From Polytrichum commune (taxonomy: Eukaryota > Streptophyta > Polytrichopsida > Polytrichales > Polytrichaceae), in the NCBI GenBank assembly GCA_950295325.1, contig OX485805.1:27393501-27457500 (forward strand): a stretch of 64,000 bases of DNA. Reading direction: 5' to 3'. Within the stretch, counting starts at the first letter, position 1, and every line of letters begins with the position of its first letter. Of the stretch, positions 54,544 to 64,000 are shown piece after piece. The position numbers and the translations under genes are program-made. The notes under the pieces are model-generated. The model searched no databases. It worked only from the letters and a program-made list of their open reading frames with translations, and was not told where the DNA came from.

Positions 54544-56028
54544 GTATGATTAAGCTTGGCACAAGGCCGGACGTTAAAGTACCCCCTACGAACTTGTAGG
54601 GGGCAGTCCCAGGCAAAAAATGCCCTGCCCGCCCGTCAACGACCCGGTGACCGGACGCGCCGGTCACCAATGGATGGAATGACGTGGGACGTGACTTGCG
54701 GGCGGACGGGTAGGGTTCAGACTGAGGGTCGCGTCCTTCGAGATGTCGCGTCCTTCGAGACTAATAATGCCGCCCTCTTGCGTCTCTCGAGACAGAGGTT
54801 GTGTCCTTCATATTGTGTCTCTCAATGGCAAATCTTTCACATGTGTGCTTGTAGTTTGATGTCTAGTGATTTGAGAGTGATTGATGTGGAGTGATTGATG
54901 TTGTTGAGAGATTAGACATATTTTGCATGCATTTTGCTGTCTCTTCGCCATCTAGGGTTTAGGGAAAGTAGTAATTGCTGTAAAGCATTGATTGTTGGAA
55001 AGCATTGATTGCAAGGGTGATTCATGAAGAGGTTGAGTGCTTGCATTTTGTAAAAGAAGTGCAGATTTGCTGTCTCTTCGCCATCTAGGGTTTAGGGAAA
55101 ATTTAGATTGCTGGAAACCATTGATTGCAAGGGTGATTCATGAAGAGGTTGAGTGCTTGCATTTTGTAAAAGAAGTGCAGATTAGGTGTACATTGAGTGC
55201 ATATTTGAGGGGATAGTATGATTAGATCATGCTTTGATTCACATTGAGTGCATTGGTTTGGTGAGAAGTCCATTCGCCACCTAGGGTTTCGGCCATTGAG
55301 TGAGGCGTCCCTTCGCCATTAGCCACGTTTAGATCTCTTTCATCATAGCCCATTCATCATCTGTGGACCATACATTATTAGGGTCAAGGGTTGAATTCTG
55401 GAGGTTTTTTGGGTTCATTTTGCTCTTTGATCAGATTCGAGTATGCATTTGTGATGGCTTCAGGAGTTCGTGATAGGAAGAGTTGCTGAGGGGCGTTGTG
55501 TCATTTGTGCAAGAGTTTAGGTAAGCAAATAGGGTTTAGTTTCACAAGACAGTTGTTTCTTGGATTCGGCGCCGCTAGAGGAGCTTCGGGTTTGTGTCTT
55601 CTGCGCTGGAGGAGCTTCGGTGGAGTCTCTTCTGCTCTTTCTTTCTTTTAGACAGCACCAAGGAGATTAGGGATTAGTGCACTGGATAGGCAGATTTTCA
55701 CAAACGCTTGAAGTGTTTGATTCGGCGCCGTATAGGGTTTAGGGTGGTTGAGGGTTTCGGTGGACTCCCTTGTGCGGTGCATTCTTGTGCGCTGATCTCT
55801 TTCTTTGTTTTAGGATTCACCAAGGAGATTACAAATTACTGCAGCAGGTAGGCGGAGTTTCAGAAAAGAGAGAATATTTTTAAGATTCTTAGAGTCGGGG
55901 CCGTATATTTCAGCGCTGGAGGAGGTTTCGGGTTACTCTGTTGGGGTGTAGGGTTCTTTGTTGAGTGTTTGTACTTGGTTTCATCCCCGCATCGTGCCAA
56001 GAGAGCGATTCCTCACTGCGCTGGGGCT
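54544..56028. other. Region upstream of the Ulp1-type gene
   Basis: No supportable gene. It contains the direct repeat at 54934-55183, several AGGGTTTAGGG teloboxes (near 54953, 55087 and 55733), and GGATTCGGCGCCG-like motifs near 55563 and 55719. The promoter and 5' UTR of the downstream gene probably lie here, but I cannot place a TATA box with confidence. Confidence 0.5.
54934..55183. repeat. Direct repeat of about 130 bp, two copies
   Basis: TTTGCTGTCTCTTCGCCATC begins both copies (54934 and 55066), and both end AAGAAGTGCAGATT. The first has a short internal duplication of AAAGCATTGATTG. Confidence 0.88.
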
Positions 56029-56470
56029 ATGGCGACCTCCTCGCAAAAGCAGCAACTGCCATGGACAACTGCGAAGTTGGTTCCTGAAGCTCTTAAGCAC
56101 CGGCTGCACGTTCTTGAAGATCCTGCATTGATCGCGATCCTTGGGCGCCCAAATTTTGTGACGATGGTGGTTTTCGGTGCTGCTGGTTGGCAACAGGGGG
56201 TGAGTCTTTTGCCCATTTTTTTTTGAAAGAATTCAGTTTTGTAAGTTTTTTTGCTCCAATCTGCATGTAAATTGCTTGTATCTTCCAGATGTGGCCGCGG
56301 GCTTGTGATTCTTCTTGTTTGTGATGCTTGTGTGTGTCTTCTTGCTGGTTAGGGTTTAGAATGAGGAACACGTCCTTCGAGGTGTCTAGTCCTTTGAGAC
56401 TATCATTCCTGCCACTGCACATCTTTCGAGACTAGAATGTTCTCGAGGTTAGGGTTCTGGACAGAGGTTG

Positions 56471-57945
56471 TCCTTCATATTGGCTTCCCTCACTCAATGG
56501 CAATTCTTTTCCAATCCCAGCCTCACACTATAGTAAATAAGAAAGTTTGAACTTGCAAAAACCTCCCTTAGAATTGCTTGATGATGTCAGTCCTCTTCTT
56601 TTAGTTCTCTTCACTGGATCATTTGAATTGTAACTTAGGTCTGAGTGCAGATTTGAGGGGATACTATGATTAGGTCATGTACAGGACTGCTCACTTGGCT
56701 CGTCGAATTTGTATTTCATTGTCAAAGGATGTCCTTCATTCTAAACTCCCCTCTCTCAATTGCTAATCTTTTCCAATCCCATCCACATTCAAGTAAATAA
56801 GAGAGATTGAACTTGCAAACAACTCCCTTGGAATTGCATGATTGTCGCGCACCTCTCCATGAGGAATGGCCGAAACACCATGGGCACAAGGGGGACCCCG
56901 GAGTGACACCCGGGACTTGTGGCGCCGTTGGTGAGAGGGCCCAAGTGATCCTAGTGTGGGTGAGGGCCCCGGGCGTTGGGAACGCCTCCCACCCACGAAG
57001 ACTAGGAGGCACAAGGGTAAGGCTATGAGTTATGTGTAGCTCATGGCGTGGTGATTCTAGAATGCTCAAGAACACCTCAATCCGAGGTGTGAGCTAGGAG
57101 TTATGGCCATTTGAGTGGGGCGCTGTCCCGGGACAGCACCCTGCTACAGCAGTGCCTGGGAGTGATTCCCGGGACTGCCAAGGTTCAAACAGGCATAACT
57201 TCCTCACCACTTGCCCGAATGGGGCAAGTGAGGAGTCCATCGGCATCTACGTGAAGCGTAGATGAAGATGGAGTGGTTGGTTGCTGGAATCAGACATCAT
57301 ACAAGGAAGTTATGATGGTCTGAAGCTGCTGGGGGCTTCTAGGCCCAGCGGCTAAGGGAAAATGTCCACTTGGCCCCAACTCTTGGTAGAGAGACAAGAG
57401 GTTGGTTGACGGTGGGGTAGGGGCCCCGCGTAGAGTCCTAGAGGCTTATATGGGTGAGGTGGTGTGGCCTCACCCACCCGAGGCCGAACGGCACGGCCTC
57501 CATGGGCATTGGCCCATTGTGAGGCCATAGTTGCCTAGTATGGTTCGGGTTGTTGTAGTGTTGCTCCGGCAACGCGATGATCAACATAGGATTGGACTTC
57601 CATGGATGGAAGTCCACATTGGGGAAATGGGTTACCGATTAAGGGGTGAGTTCCGAAAGCAAAGTAGGAGGGTTGGTTCCCTCCTATGAACTATTGGTCC
57701 GGGGTAAGAGGAGCTATCCATTAGCATGGCGGAATGCGAAGGGTTAGCGACTCGTAACCTTTGCTAGAATTGAAAATTGGCAAGATTATTAAGGGACCTA
57801 GCAAGGGTTGCAACAATGATGATGTCGGTCCTCTTCTTTTAGCTCTCTTCACTGGGTCATTTGAATTGTAACTTAGGGCTGAGTGCAGATTTGAGGGGAT
57901 AGTATGATTAGATTATGCACAGGACTTGCCACTTGGCTCACTGCT
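56471..57945. repeat. 260-bp tandem duplication, second copy split by a solo LTR
   Basis: Copy 1 is at 56471-56730. Copy 2 starts at 56731, is interrupted at 56842 and resumes at 57816. Shared markers are GTCCTTCATWYT, CTTTTCCAATCCCA, GTCCTCTTCTTTTAG and GCAGATTTGAGGGGATA. Copies differ at about one base in eight to ten. It lies in intron 1 of the Ulp1-type gene. Confidence 0.82.
56843..57815. mobile_element. Solo LTR, 973 bp
   Basis: Begins TGTCGCGCAC and ends GGGTTGCAACA (TG...CA), with a perfect 5-bp TSD ATGAT at 56838-56842 and 57816-57820. Comparison with the intact first copy of the host tandem duplication confirms the insertion edges. GC-rich against its surroundings and non-coding. 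It does not match the LTRs of RT1 or RT2, so a third LTR family is present. It could also be a short non-autonomous element, but no internal LTR pair is seen. Confidence 0.85.
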
Positions 57946-57999
57946 TCAGTCATTCGATTTCACAAAGCACTGAACATTTTATCTTTGTTATGATTGCAG

Positions 58000-59004
58000 A
58001 TGTTTGGGGGACAAAGGATTTACAGGAGCACTATGACATACAATAGGAAGCAATGTGCAGCTCTGTTTTTGGAAGCTGAGTACGATGCCCTGATACTTGA
58101 AGCCTATTCGGAGTCCAGAGTCACTACAGAGAGGTTAAAGAATGGCAGGTACCCTTTCTCTTGTATTTTTTGCAAGGAAATACATAAAGATAAGAATATG
58201 ACATCTTACCATAGGATGTTTAACCTATGTAAGGTGTATAAACAACCCGCTGCGCTGAAGATGTATCCAACATGGGAGAAGAGCGACCACGCGGAGCTGA
58301 ACAGGGTTGCGAAGAAGTACGGGAAAGTTTTTGCCTTCACAAACCCAACAAAGCCCTCTGCTGCACCGAAACGGAAGGCCGAGGACGTCCTTCATACCCC
58401 CCGTGAAAAGCGTCGCCATTTCGCATCGTCTGAAGCATGTAAACCACGAGTTGAGGGTCCGTGCCAGGTTTCGCGGTCTAGGGCGAGTCCTAAACCTATG
58501 CATGTGAAATTCCAGGAACCCCAAGTTGAGGACTTCTCTGAGGAGAGTGACGAGAATATAGAGGATTGCTCTGAAGAGCAGTGTCAGGAGCGTTCGGAGA
58601 AAGAAGGCAGTGACAACAATACACCGGCTGATACAGCCCGAAATTCGATGGATGCCCGCTCGACTTCTCCAGATACAACATCCGAGAAGGGTGATTTTCG
58701 CATGGTGAGACACAGTCTTGCCGTGCGCTCTCTCACCCGTGAGGACATTAAAGAACGTGCGTGGGTTAAGGCCAGGTTGAAGTTTCCTGATGGAAACTCT
58801 GCGTGTGCTCCTCCTCCGCCCGCGCCTGTAGATGTGAGTGGATTATACACCCTCATCACTGAGGTCAATGTCGACTGGCTTCCCAAAGACCTCCTCAATG
58901 ATCCGCAGGGTTGCCTTCAGTTCCTGCATAAGATGGTGGAGGACGGCACCCTCGGCACAAAACTTGGCAGCGCATTTGGGACATGGTATCTTTACGGCAA
59001 TGCG
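58000..59004 (+). other. Exon 2 of the Ulp1-type gene
   Basis: 335 codons from ATGTTTGGGGG to the donor GTACGT. It holds CIFCKEIHKDKNMTSYHRMF followed by NLC, a possible zinc site. Next comes a basic region (APKRKAEDVLHTPREKRRH), an acidic Glu/Ser-rich region (EDFSEESDENIEDCSEEQC), then a folded-looking part ending LPKDLLNDPQGCLQFLHKMV. It reads open across its whole length. Confidence 0.75.
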
Positions 59005-59134
59005 GTACGTGTTAAGGATGTCATTCATTGTCAAAGTTTGTCATTCAGTATAAATTCTTGCTTGTTTTGGGTGACAGATGTGTTTTGTGTCTGGTTATAG
59101 TAACACTTTGTATTACTTGACTGTGTTGATGCAG

Positions 59135-59977
59135 TTCCAGAATAATCGCAACCCAGACGAACACATGGCGGTCCTTCAGAAGATAAAGAATCAAATTCGA
59201 TGCTTCAACAGCACTTCAGACGTGCAGAGGTACGAAGAACTTATGCGCCTGAAGGAATACCTTGACTACAGAATCCGCACTCAGGAGTATGAGGCGAACC
59301 TAGCAGCGGCCAATGGGAGCGCTGAGGAGTTGCGTACAAAGTACGTGAAGGCCAAGCTCGATAAATTTGACGATGCTGAGAAGAGTCGCGCCGAACAGGA
59401 GAAGTGGGGGTGGTCCCCGCTTTACCGCATTTTCAAGGAATGGCCCCTGCCCAACTTCCAGAAATCTCCTTGGACACACACACATAATGAATGGGTGGAG
59501 TTAGAGAAAGCTTTGTTGGAAAATGTCAGTACCGAGCCGCTCTCCCTTGAACTAGAGTGTCCCCATATCGTGCGGGCTTTCCTGTTGTTGTTCAGGACAT
59601 TACATGGTCGCACTCGTCCTCTTCCTCATCCTGACGCAGGTCTTACTTTGGACGACATTATAGACTGTGCGGTGGACAATGAGAAATCTGTTGCATTAAC
59701 AAATGTAGTGCATAACTTAGCTGCAACAGGGTGGGCTTTATTTCCAGGCATTCAATCTGTGGTTGATAACTACAGCAATCTCCATTCGGACACAGTTGCC
59801 CTGCTTGGTTACGAGCCCAAGAAGCAGGTAGCAGTTGTTGAGAAGATTAGAGCATTCATTGGGAGAGTAGCACATAGGGTTGTCTCTGACATGGTTAGGC
59901 TGCAGCGATCTTCTGAGCTCAAAGACATGTGGTTTGCAGACAACGTCACCGAGCATCGTAGGACACTGTGTGACGAG
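59135..59977 (+). other. Exon 3 of the Ulp1-type gene
   Basis: 281 codons. A charged helical stretch (RYEELMRLKEYLDYRIRTQE and beyond) is a probable coiled coil, followed by a globular region of unknown fold containing WSPLYRIFKEWPLPNF and GYEPKKQVAVVEKIRAFIGR. No stop. It joins exon 4 (VLCSAMLVREDADIGLVVVG) in phase. Confidence 0.72.
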
Positions 59978-61022
59978 GTACGCCCTAACCAATTGTCCTT
60001 CATATGATAAACAACTCTACATGTCTTCTTATTGTCTTTTATGGTATCTCCTCTGTTTAATTCACTCACTTACATCTCATTCTGGTTTCACTTGCAGGTT
60101 TTGTGTTCAGCAATGTTAGTTCGCGAGGATGCAGACATTGGATTGGTTGTTGTTGGCGACATCTACAAAAAAAGTACCTGCGCACAATTGCGGCTGGGTG
60201 ATGCGATTGATGCACTGACAACATTGCGTCGCACGCAGCTGAGCTTGTTGTACACTGCTATGGGACTTCAAGAACCCACGGACGACATTGCTGAGGACGT
60301 GGCAGTTATACACAAATTACTCGGTGAGTAACACACGTCTATCCAGGAGCATGGCAGGCATAATCCCAAGGGTTTTGTTGCAGAAGTACAAGATGCTATG
60401 CAACTGGAATTACCTAGTTATGTTCCTCCCTCGTCGCAAACCCACATGGGAGGGCCTGACAGCACCACCGAGGACATGACTGAGTCCCAGAAGGGAGTTG
60501 CCCTTACGCCAGTGAAGACAGTCTCAATCGACGCACCTCTTTCACCCGACGGACTGCTTTGCTCAATGCACGCAAAGTCACCATGTACACCTACTGACTT
60601 GAACAGCAGGTCAACAAATGGGCCTTGGTTTCAGAGGACGCCAACTTTGTCCCATACGACTGGAACTCCGGCAGTGTCTGTCATACGCAAGTTGGAATTA
60701 CCACCTAATCCCACGCTTGGCCGCGATCCCGAGTTATCTTCCACGGAGAGAGCAGGTGTGAAGGACCTGAGTTGTGTTTCCGAACTTGTCGAAGGGAATG
60801 GCGAAAAGTGAGCGAAGCGCAAGGTGTCAACACCGGCAGTGGACAACAGTCAGGATGATGTCATTTCCAGAACGACACAACAAGCTGATGGCAAGTAAGG
60901 GTTTAGGGTTTAGACATCAGTGTCCTTCAATGGTGTCCTTCAATTATAAATTGCATGATCATGTACTCGTATGCGGTTATATGTGGCTATATGGCTAATA
61001 GAGGTGCACTTGTGGTCTGCAG

Positions 61023-61677
61023 GTTGGAAGCCCTAGTGAATACGATTGTTGCAGATGCAGGTGGGGCAGTGTCTCCTTCGTTTGAGTTTACGTTTAAGTC
61101 AAAATTTTGTACATTAGATTGGGATTACGACCTAAAGCCCTTAACATATAGGTACGGTGAGTTGTCCAACCACATGATGAAGTGGGTAAGGACGTGGTTG
61201 AATCCATAGTTGGAAGACGTGAAGTGTCATCTATGTAGTCCGTATCTGGTCCCTATTCTTACAAGTTTTCTTCAGTTGCATCCGAAAGAGAGGTTAGAGG
61301 CGTTCGTAGAATTCATCCATGACAAGTATCCAACTCTGCCGGAGTTGGACATAACAACTCTCCTAGTACCCTACACTTGCGGAAAGCACTGGACGTTGTA
61401 CGTACTAGGGGATCAAGGTTTTTTCCATTTTGATTCTATGAGTGACACTGGATTCCACTTTGATTCAAGCATTCGCACGCGTCTAGCAAAGTTGTGGGCA
61501 GCACGGAGTGGCTACAACAAACAATCACCTATTTGGCGAAATGCACAGTCTCTTAGTGTTTGGATTCAACCACAAGTGCTACAACAGAATTCTGGTTGGG
61601 TATGTGGATTTTATGTTCTGAAGAACATAAGGGAGTACACTGAGGCCTTGAGAACTAAACCCAATACCCTGCGCGAG
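61023..61677 (+). other. Exon 6: Ulp1 protease core
   Basis: 218 codons in phase, with His at 61387-61389, Asp at 61432-61434, Gln near 61585 and Cys at 61603-61605, in the order of the C48 catalytic set. The TAG at 61207-61209 lies upstream of the core. If translation began at a later start, the core could still be made; that is speculation. Confidence 0.82.
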
Positions 61678-61929
61678 GTCAGTTGCGATCCCGTGCATCG
61701 AATACCCCCCTAATAGTCATAAGTATTATAGGTGACATAAAATTACTGCTTTAAACGTATGTTGTTTATAGGCTGAGTACTGACTTTTATATTTTGGATC
61801 CTATTCATGCAGGGTTTTGTATTTCAATATAAAAGGGAGGACGCCATCAAGCAAAGGAAGGACATAAATAATGCGCTAATGGACGTCATAACAACTGGGA
61901 AACATGCGGGTTCAGAGTGGACAGTCTAA

Positions 61930-63187
61930 GTCGTCACGAAGAAGGAGATCCCGAAAAGAAAACACACACGAAAGCGATGTCGTACGGTCAGGCCAAGATA
62001 TAGAAGATGGCGTTGTGTTTTTGTGCAACGTGCATTATAGTTTTATATACTTTTATATGTCGTAAGGCGCAATGTACAATAGAATCGCAAGATCACCACA
62101 GCCGCATGACTGCTGAATTGTACACTTTTCCATAATACAAATCACTTCTTGTATATTTGTCATACATGAGAGCAGTCAGTCATTCATTCAGTCCTTCAGT
62201 GACTCACTGAGTCTGATTTTATTTGTGATTTAATTTGCTCTCAATGGTTTGTTCAGATGTCACACACACATTTCTTCAAACATGTGATTTTGAAGATGTG
62301 TGTGACCTTTATAATTCACTTTGATGCAGTCACACAGTCAGTCATTCATTGAGTCATTGAGTCATGCACCTAGTCTGTGATTTTATTTGCTCCCAGTGGT
62401 TTGTTCAGATGTCACATACACATTTCTTCAAACAGGTGATTTTGAAGATGTGTGTGACCTGAATAATTCACTTTGATGCAGTCACACAGTCAGTCATTCA
62501 TTGAGTCATTGAGTCATGCACCTAATATCTGATTTTATTTGTGATTTAATTTGCTCCCAGTGGTTTCCATCTTCATACAGCTGATTTTGAAGTAGTGTGT
62601 GACTTGAATAGTTTAGGGTGTGGTTCATTTTGATGCAGTCACTCAGTTAGTCATTCATTAAGTCATTCAGAGACTCATTAAGTCAGTCCCACAGTGGGAT
62701 TCCAGCAAATATGTGAACATGGAGTGTAGCAGTTGTATGGCCTTTGTAGATGGTTAGTGCGCACTCAAAAGGCCACTTAATCTCGTGTTTAGACATGGCA
62801 GTGAAAGTTTAATCACATTGAATAATTCAACAGTGAGCTGTGTCATTGTTGACAACTATGCATTCATTCAGAAATGAATGTGATGGTGAAGGGTGAGATG
62901 TTATGTGTTTTATTCATATATTCATGGTATGAAGTCCCACATTGATGCAGTGATGTGGCTCATATGATGGAAGATCCAGGGTCTAAGTATTACACATATT
63001 GTAATACACATATCAGAAGTCATTCAAGAATACCCTAAATCATATTAATAAGTAATGGAAGCGTTCATCGGTATCTACGACAGTGAATGTTGCCCTGCAG
63101 GTTTCCCGTACAATGGTGTTTATTCGCAATGAGAGGTAATATAACTGTCTCAATTCCTTTTTTCAAAGTATATGTAAACACGTTAAC
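61930..63187. other. Gene-free stretch between convergent genes
   Basis: 3' flanks of the Ulp1-type and MULE genes. It holds the 152-bp tandem repeat. No coding frame of note. Confidence 0.6.
62170..62680. repeat. About 152-bp tandem repeat with CATT/GAGTC-rich core
   Basis: Three-plus copies. GATGCAGTCACACAGTCAGTC marks copies near 62323 and 62475, and a diverged one is near 62632. Each contains short inner repeats such as CAGTCATTCATTGAGTCATT and a block TGATTTTGAAGATGTGTGTGA. Confidence 0.82.
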
Positions 63188-63275
63188 CTAAATAGGCCCC
63201 AATAGATCATAGATCATACCTGTATGACGGTAATATAATGCACTTTTACAACAAACACGTACTTCAACACAAACG

Positions 63276-64000
63276 TTAAGTAGTTGACATTTTTTTCCTG
63301 GATGGTAGTCTTTCCAGGAAACTTTGATGACGTTTGAGGGAGTTGTCTCCACCTCGCGCTGGGAAAGACGAGGGTGTGGATGTTGGATGCAACATGGCGT
63401 CGCCGCGAGCAATGAGCTCAGTCTGCTTTCCATGGATATGCTTGAGGTCCGCAACCAAGTATTGATGAAGGATGGGGTAAGTATCTGCATTTTTCGTCAA
63501 TGTTGTGTAAAGTTCATTGGCTGTCGATCGTGACACTGCCTGTGACTGGGCCACGTCAGGTTGTGAGAGGTCGATAGGATGTGACACACTGCCTAGTGAT
63601 ATCGGGGAGCACATGTCATGCGATCACCGAGTTCTTGGGAAGGTGCACCAATTGTCTCAGCTTCAAGATCCACGCACATATTATTGTCAATGTCCTTCCA
63701 ATTGCCTGAATGACCATCTGCCAGTCCTTCGTGTCGCGCCTTAGAGTAACACTGAGACATGGGAGTGGCGCGATCAACACCATGCATAGTACCAGCTTCC
63801 CTCACAATGACACCATCCTGCACGTCGGGGTGGAGCATTTTGAATACCTTCATGGTATGCTTGCATATCATACCCTCCCGTGCGACTGGGCAGTCACAAT
63901 GCGCCGACTCGGAATCAGGTGAGTGTATTGTCCACACTTTTGGCCTATTATTCACTGATCCGACGTACGCTACGTCTTCGTCTATGCAAATCAAAACATT
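63276..64000 (-). CDS. MULE transposase-type gene, C-terminal end with SWIM zinc finger (partial)
   Basis: Runs off the right edge of the window. The first visible part (63994-63593) contains HCDCPVAREGMICKHTMKVF, the C-x-C...C-x-H SWIM zinc finger that follows the catalytic domain of Mutator-like transposases. A second frame (63614-63276) reads LHQYLVADLKHIHGKQTELI then GGDNSLKRHQSFLERL, which resembles the tail of plant SWIM-type MULE proteins. The two frames overlap near 63600 and are in different registers, so a frameshift or an unrecognised splice joins them. The catalytic DDE region must lie beyond 64000. Convergent with the Ulp1-type gene, a pairing known from MULEs that carry Ulp1 genes. 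Confidence 0.72.

Larger units (their letters stand above)
56029..61929 (+). pseudogene. Seven-exon Ulp1-type (C48) cysteine protease gene with two in-frame stops
   Basis: Exons 56029-56199, 58000-59004, 59135-59977, 60098-60323, 60384-60894, 61023-61677 and 61813-61929 join with GT/AG introns in consistent phase to 1176 codons. Exon 2 has a Cys/His cluster (C-x2-C-x12-H-x5-C) and an acidic stretch; exon 3 has a likely coiled coil. Exon 6 is the Ulp1 protease core with GKHWTLYVL (His), FHFDSM (Asp) and QQNSGWVCGFYVL (Gln and Cys). Such proteases cut SUMO-like modifiers, and in plants many are carried by transposons. TGA at 60809-60811 (EK-stop-AKRKV, once probably Arg in a basic NLS-like run) and TAG at 61207-61209 (LNP-stop-LEDV, once probably Gln) precede the catalytic core. 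The gene is convergent with a MULE transposase gene at the window end. Confidence 0.8.

Noticed and set aside
56843-57815. Retrozyme or hammerhead-bearing element
   Set aside because: Size and TG...CA ends would allow it, but I could not find a hammerhead core or an internal LTR pair, so solo LTR is the simpler call.

Overview
The window is nuclear DNA of a land plant. The evidence is spliced genes with GT/AG introns, TTTAGGG-type telomere motifs, a fragment of a kinesin-12 (phragmoplast-type) motor gene, and plant-style transposons (Ty3 LTR elements without a chromodomain, hAT, Harbinger-like MITEs, MULE-associated genes). A LINE whose domain set resembles the dual-endonuclease 'Dualen' group described in green algae, together with a gene of the DUF7869 type, leans towards a non-seed plant (bryophyte, lycophyte or fern). 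That placement is inference. No tRNA, rRNA or CRISPR was recognised, and no clearly intact host gene is present.

Layout. 1-9.04 kb: AT-rich, gene-free, with two MITE-like foldbacks. 9.04-20.87 kb: a palindrome-packed foldback element cut at TTCCT by a young Ty3-type LTR retrotransposon (RT1, 9845-20840, minus strand, two 1893-bp LTRs, 5-bp TSD). 21.57-33.78 kb: a DUF7869-like transposase-type gene on the plus strand, split by a second, older LTR retrotransposon (RT2, 23584-32546, minus strand, TSD GAGGT). Removing RT2 and one TSD copy restores the reading frame exactly. 35-46.1 kb: a decayed non-LTR retrotransposon on the minus strand. Its ORF2 shows a 2A-like motif, an APE endonuclease, a partly deleted RT, RNase H, a zinc finger and a restriction-like endonuclease; a separate ORF1 lies upstream. 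46.1-51.3 kb: gene-free, with two Harbinger-like MITEs side by side. 51.35-54.54 kb: kinesin-12 motor exons split by a 2.2-kb hAT element. 56.03-61.93 kb: a seven-exon Ulp1-type cysteine protease gene with two in-frame stops and a solo LTR in intron 1. 63.2-64 kb: the C-terminal end of a SWIM-type MULE transposase gene, convergent with the protease gene and cut off by the window edge.

How the parts relate. The region is a nested transposon graveyard. The reading frames of three host or passenger genes (DUF7869-like, kinesin-12, Ulp1) can be followed across introns and insertions. Single stop codons, mostly explicable as C-to-T changes, suggest decay by deamination after silencing. The most unusual items are the dual-endonuclease LINE, hairpins in its inter-ORF region that keep pairing in element-sense RNA, and the LTR retrotransposons whose inner LTR boundaries both look like tRNA primer sites while no polypurine tract is visible.
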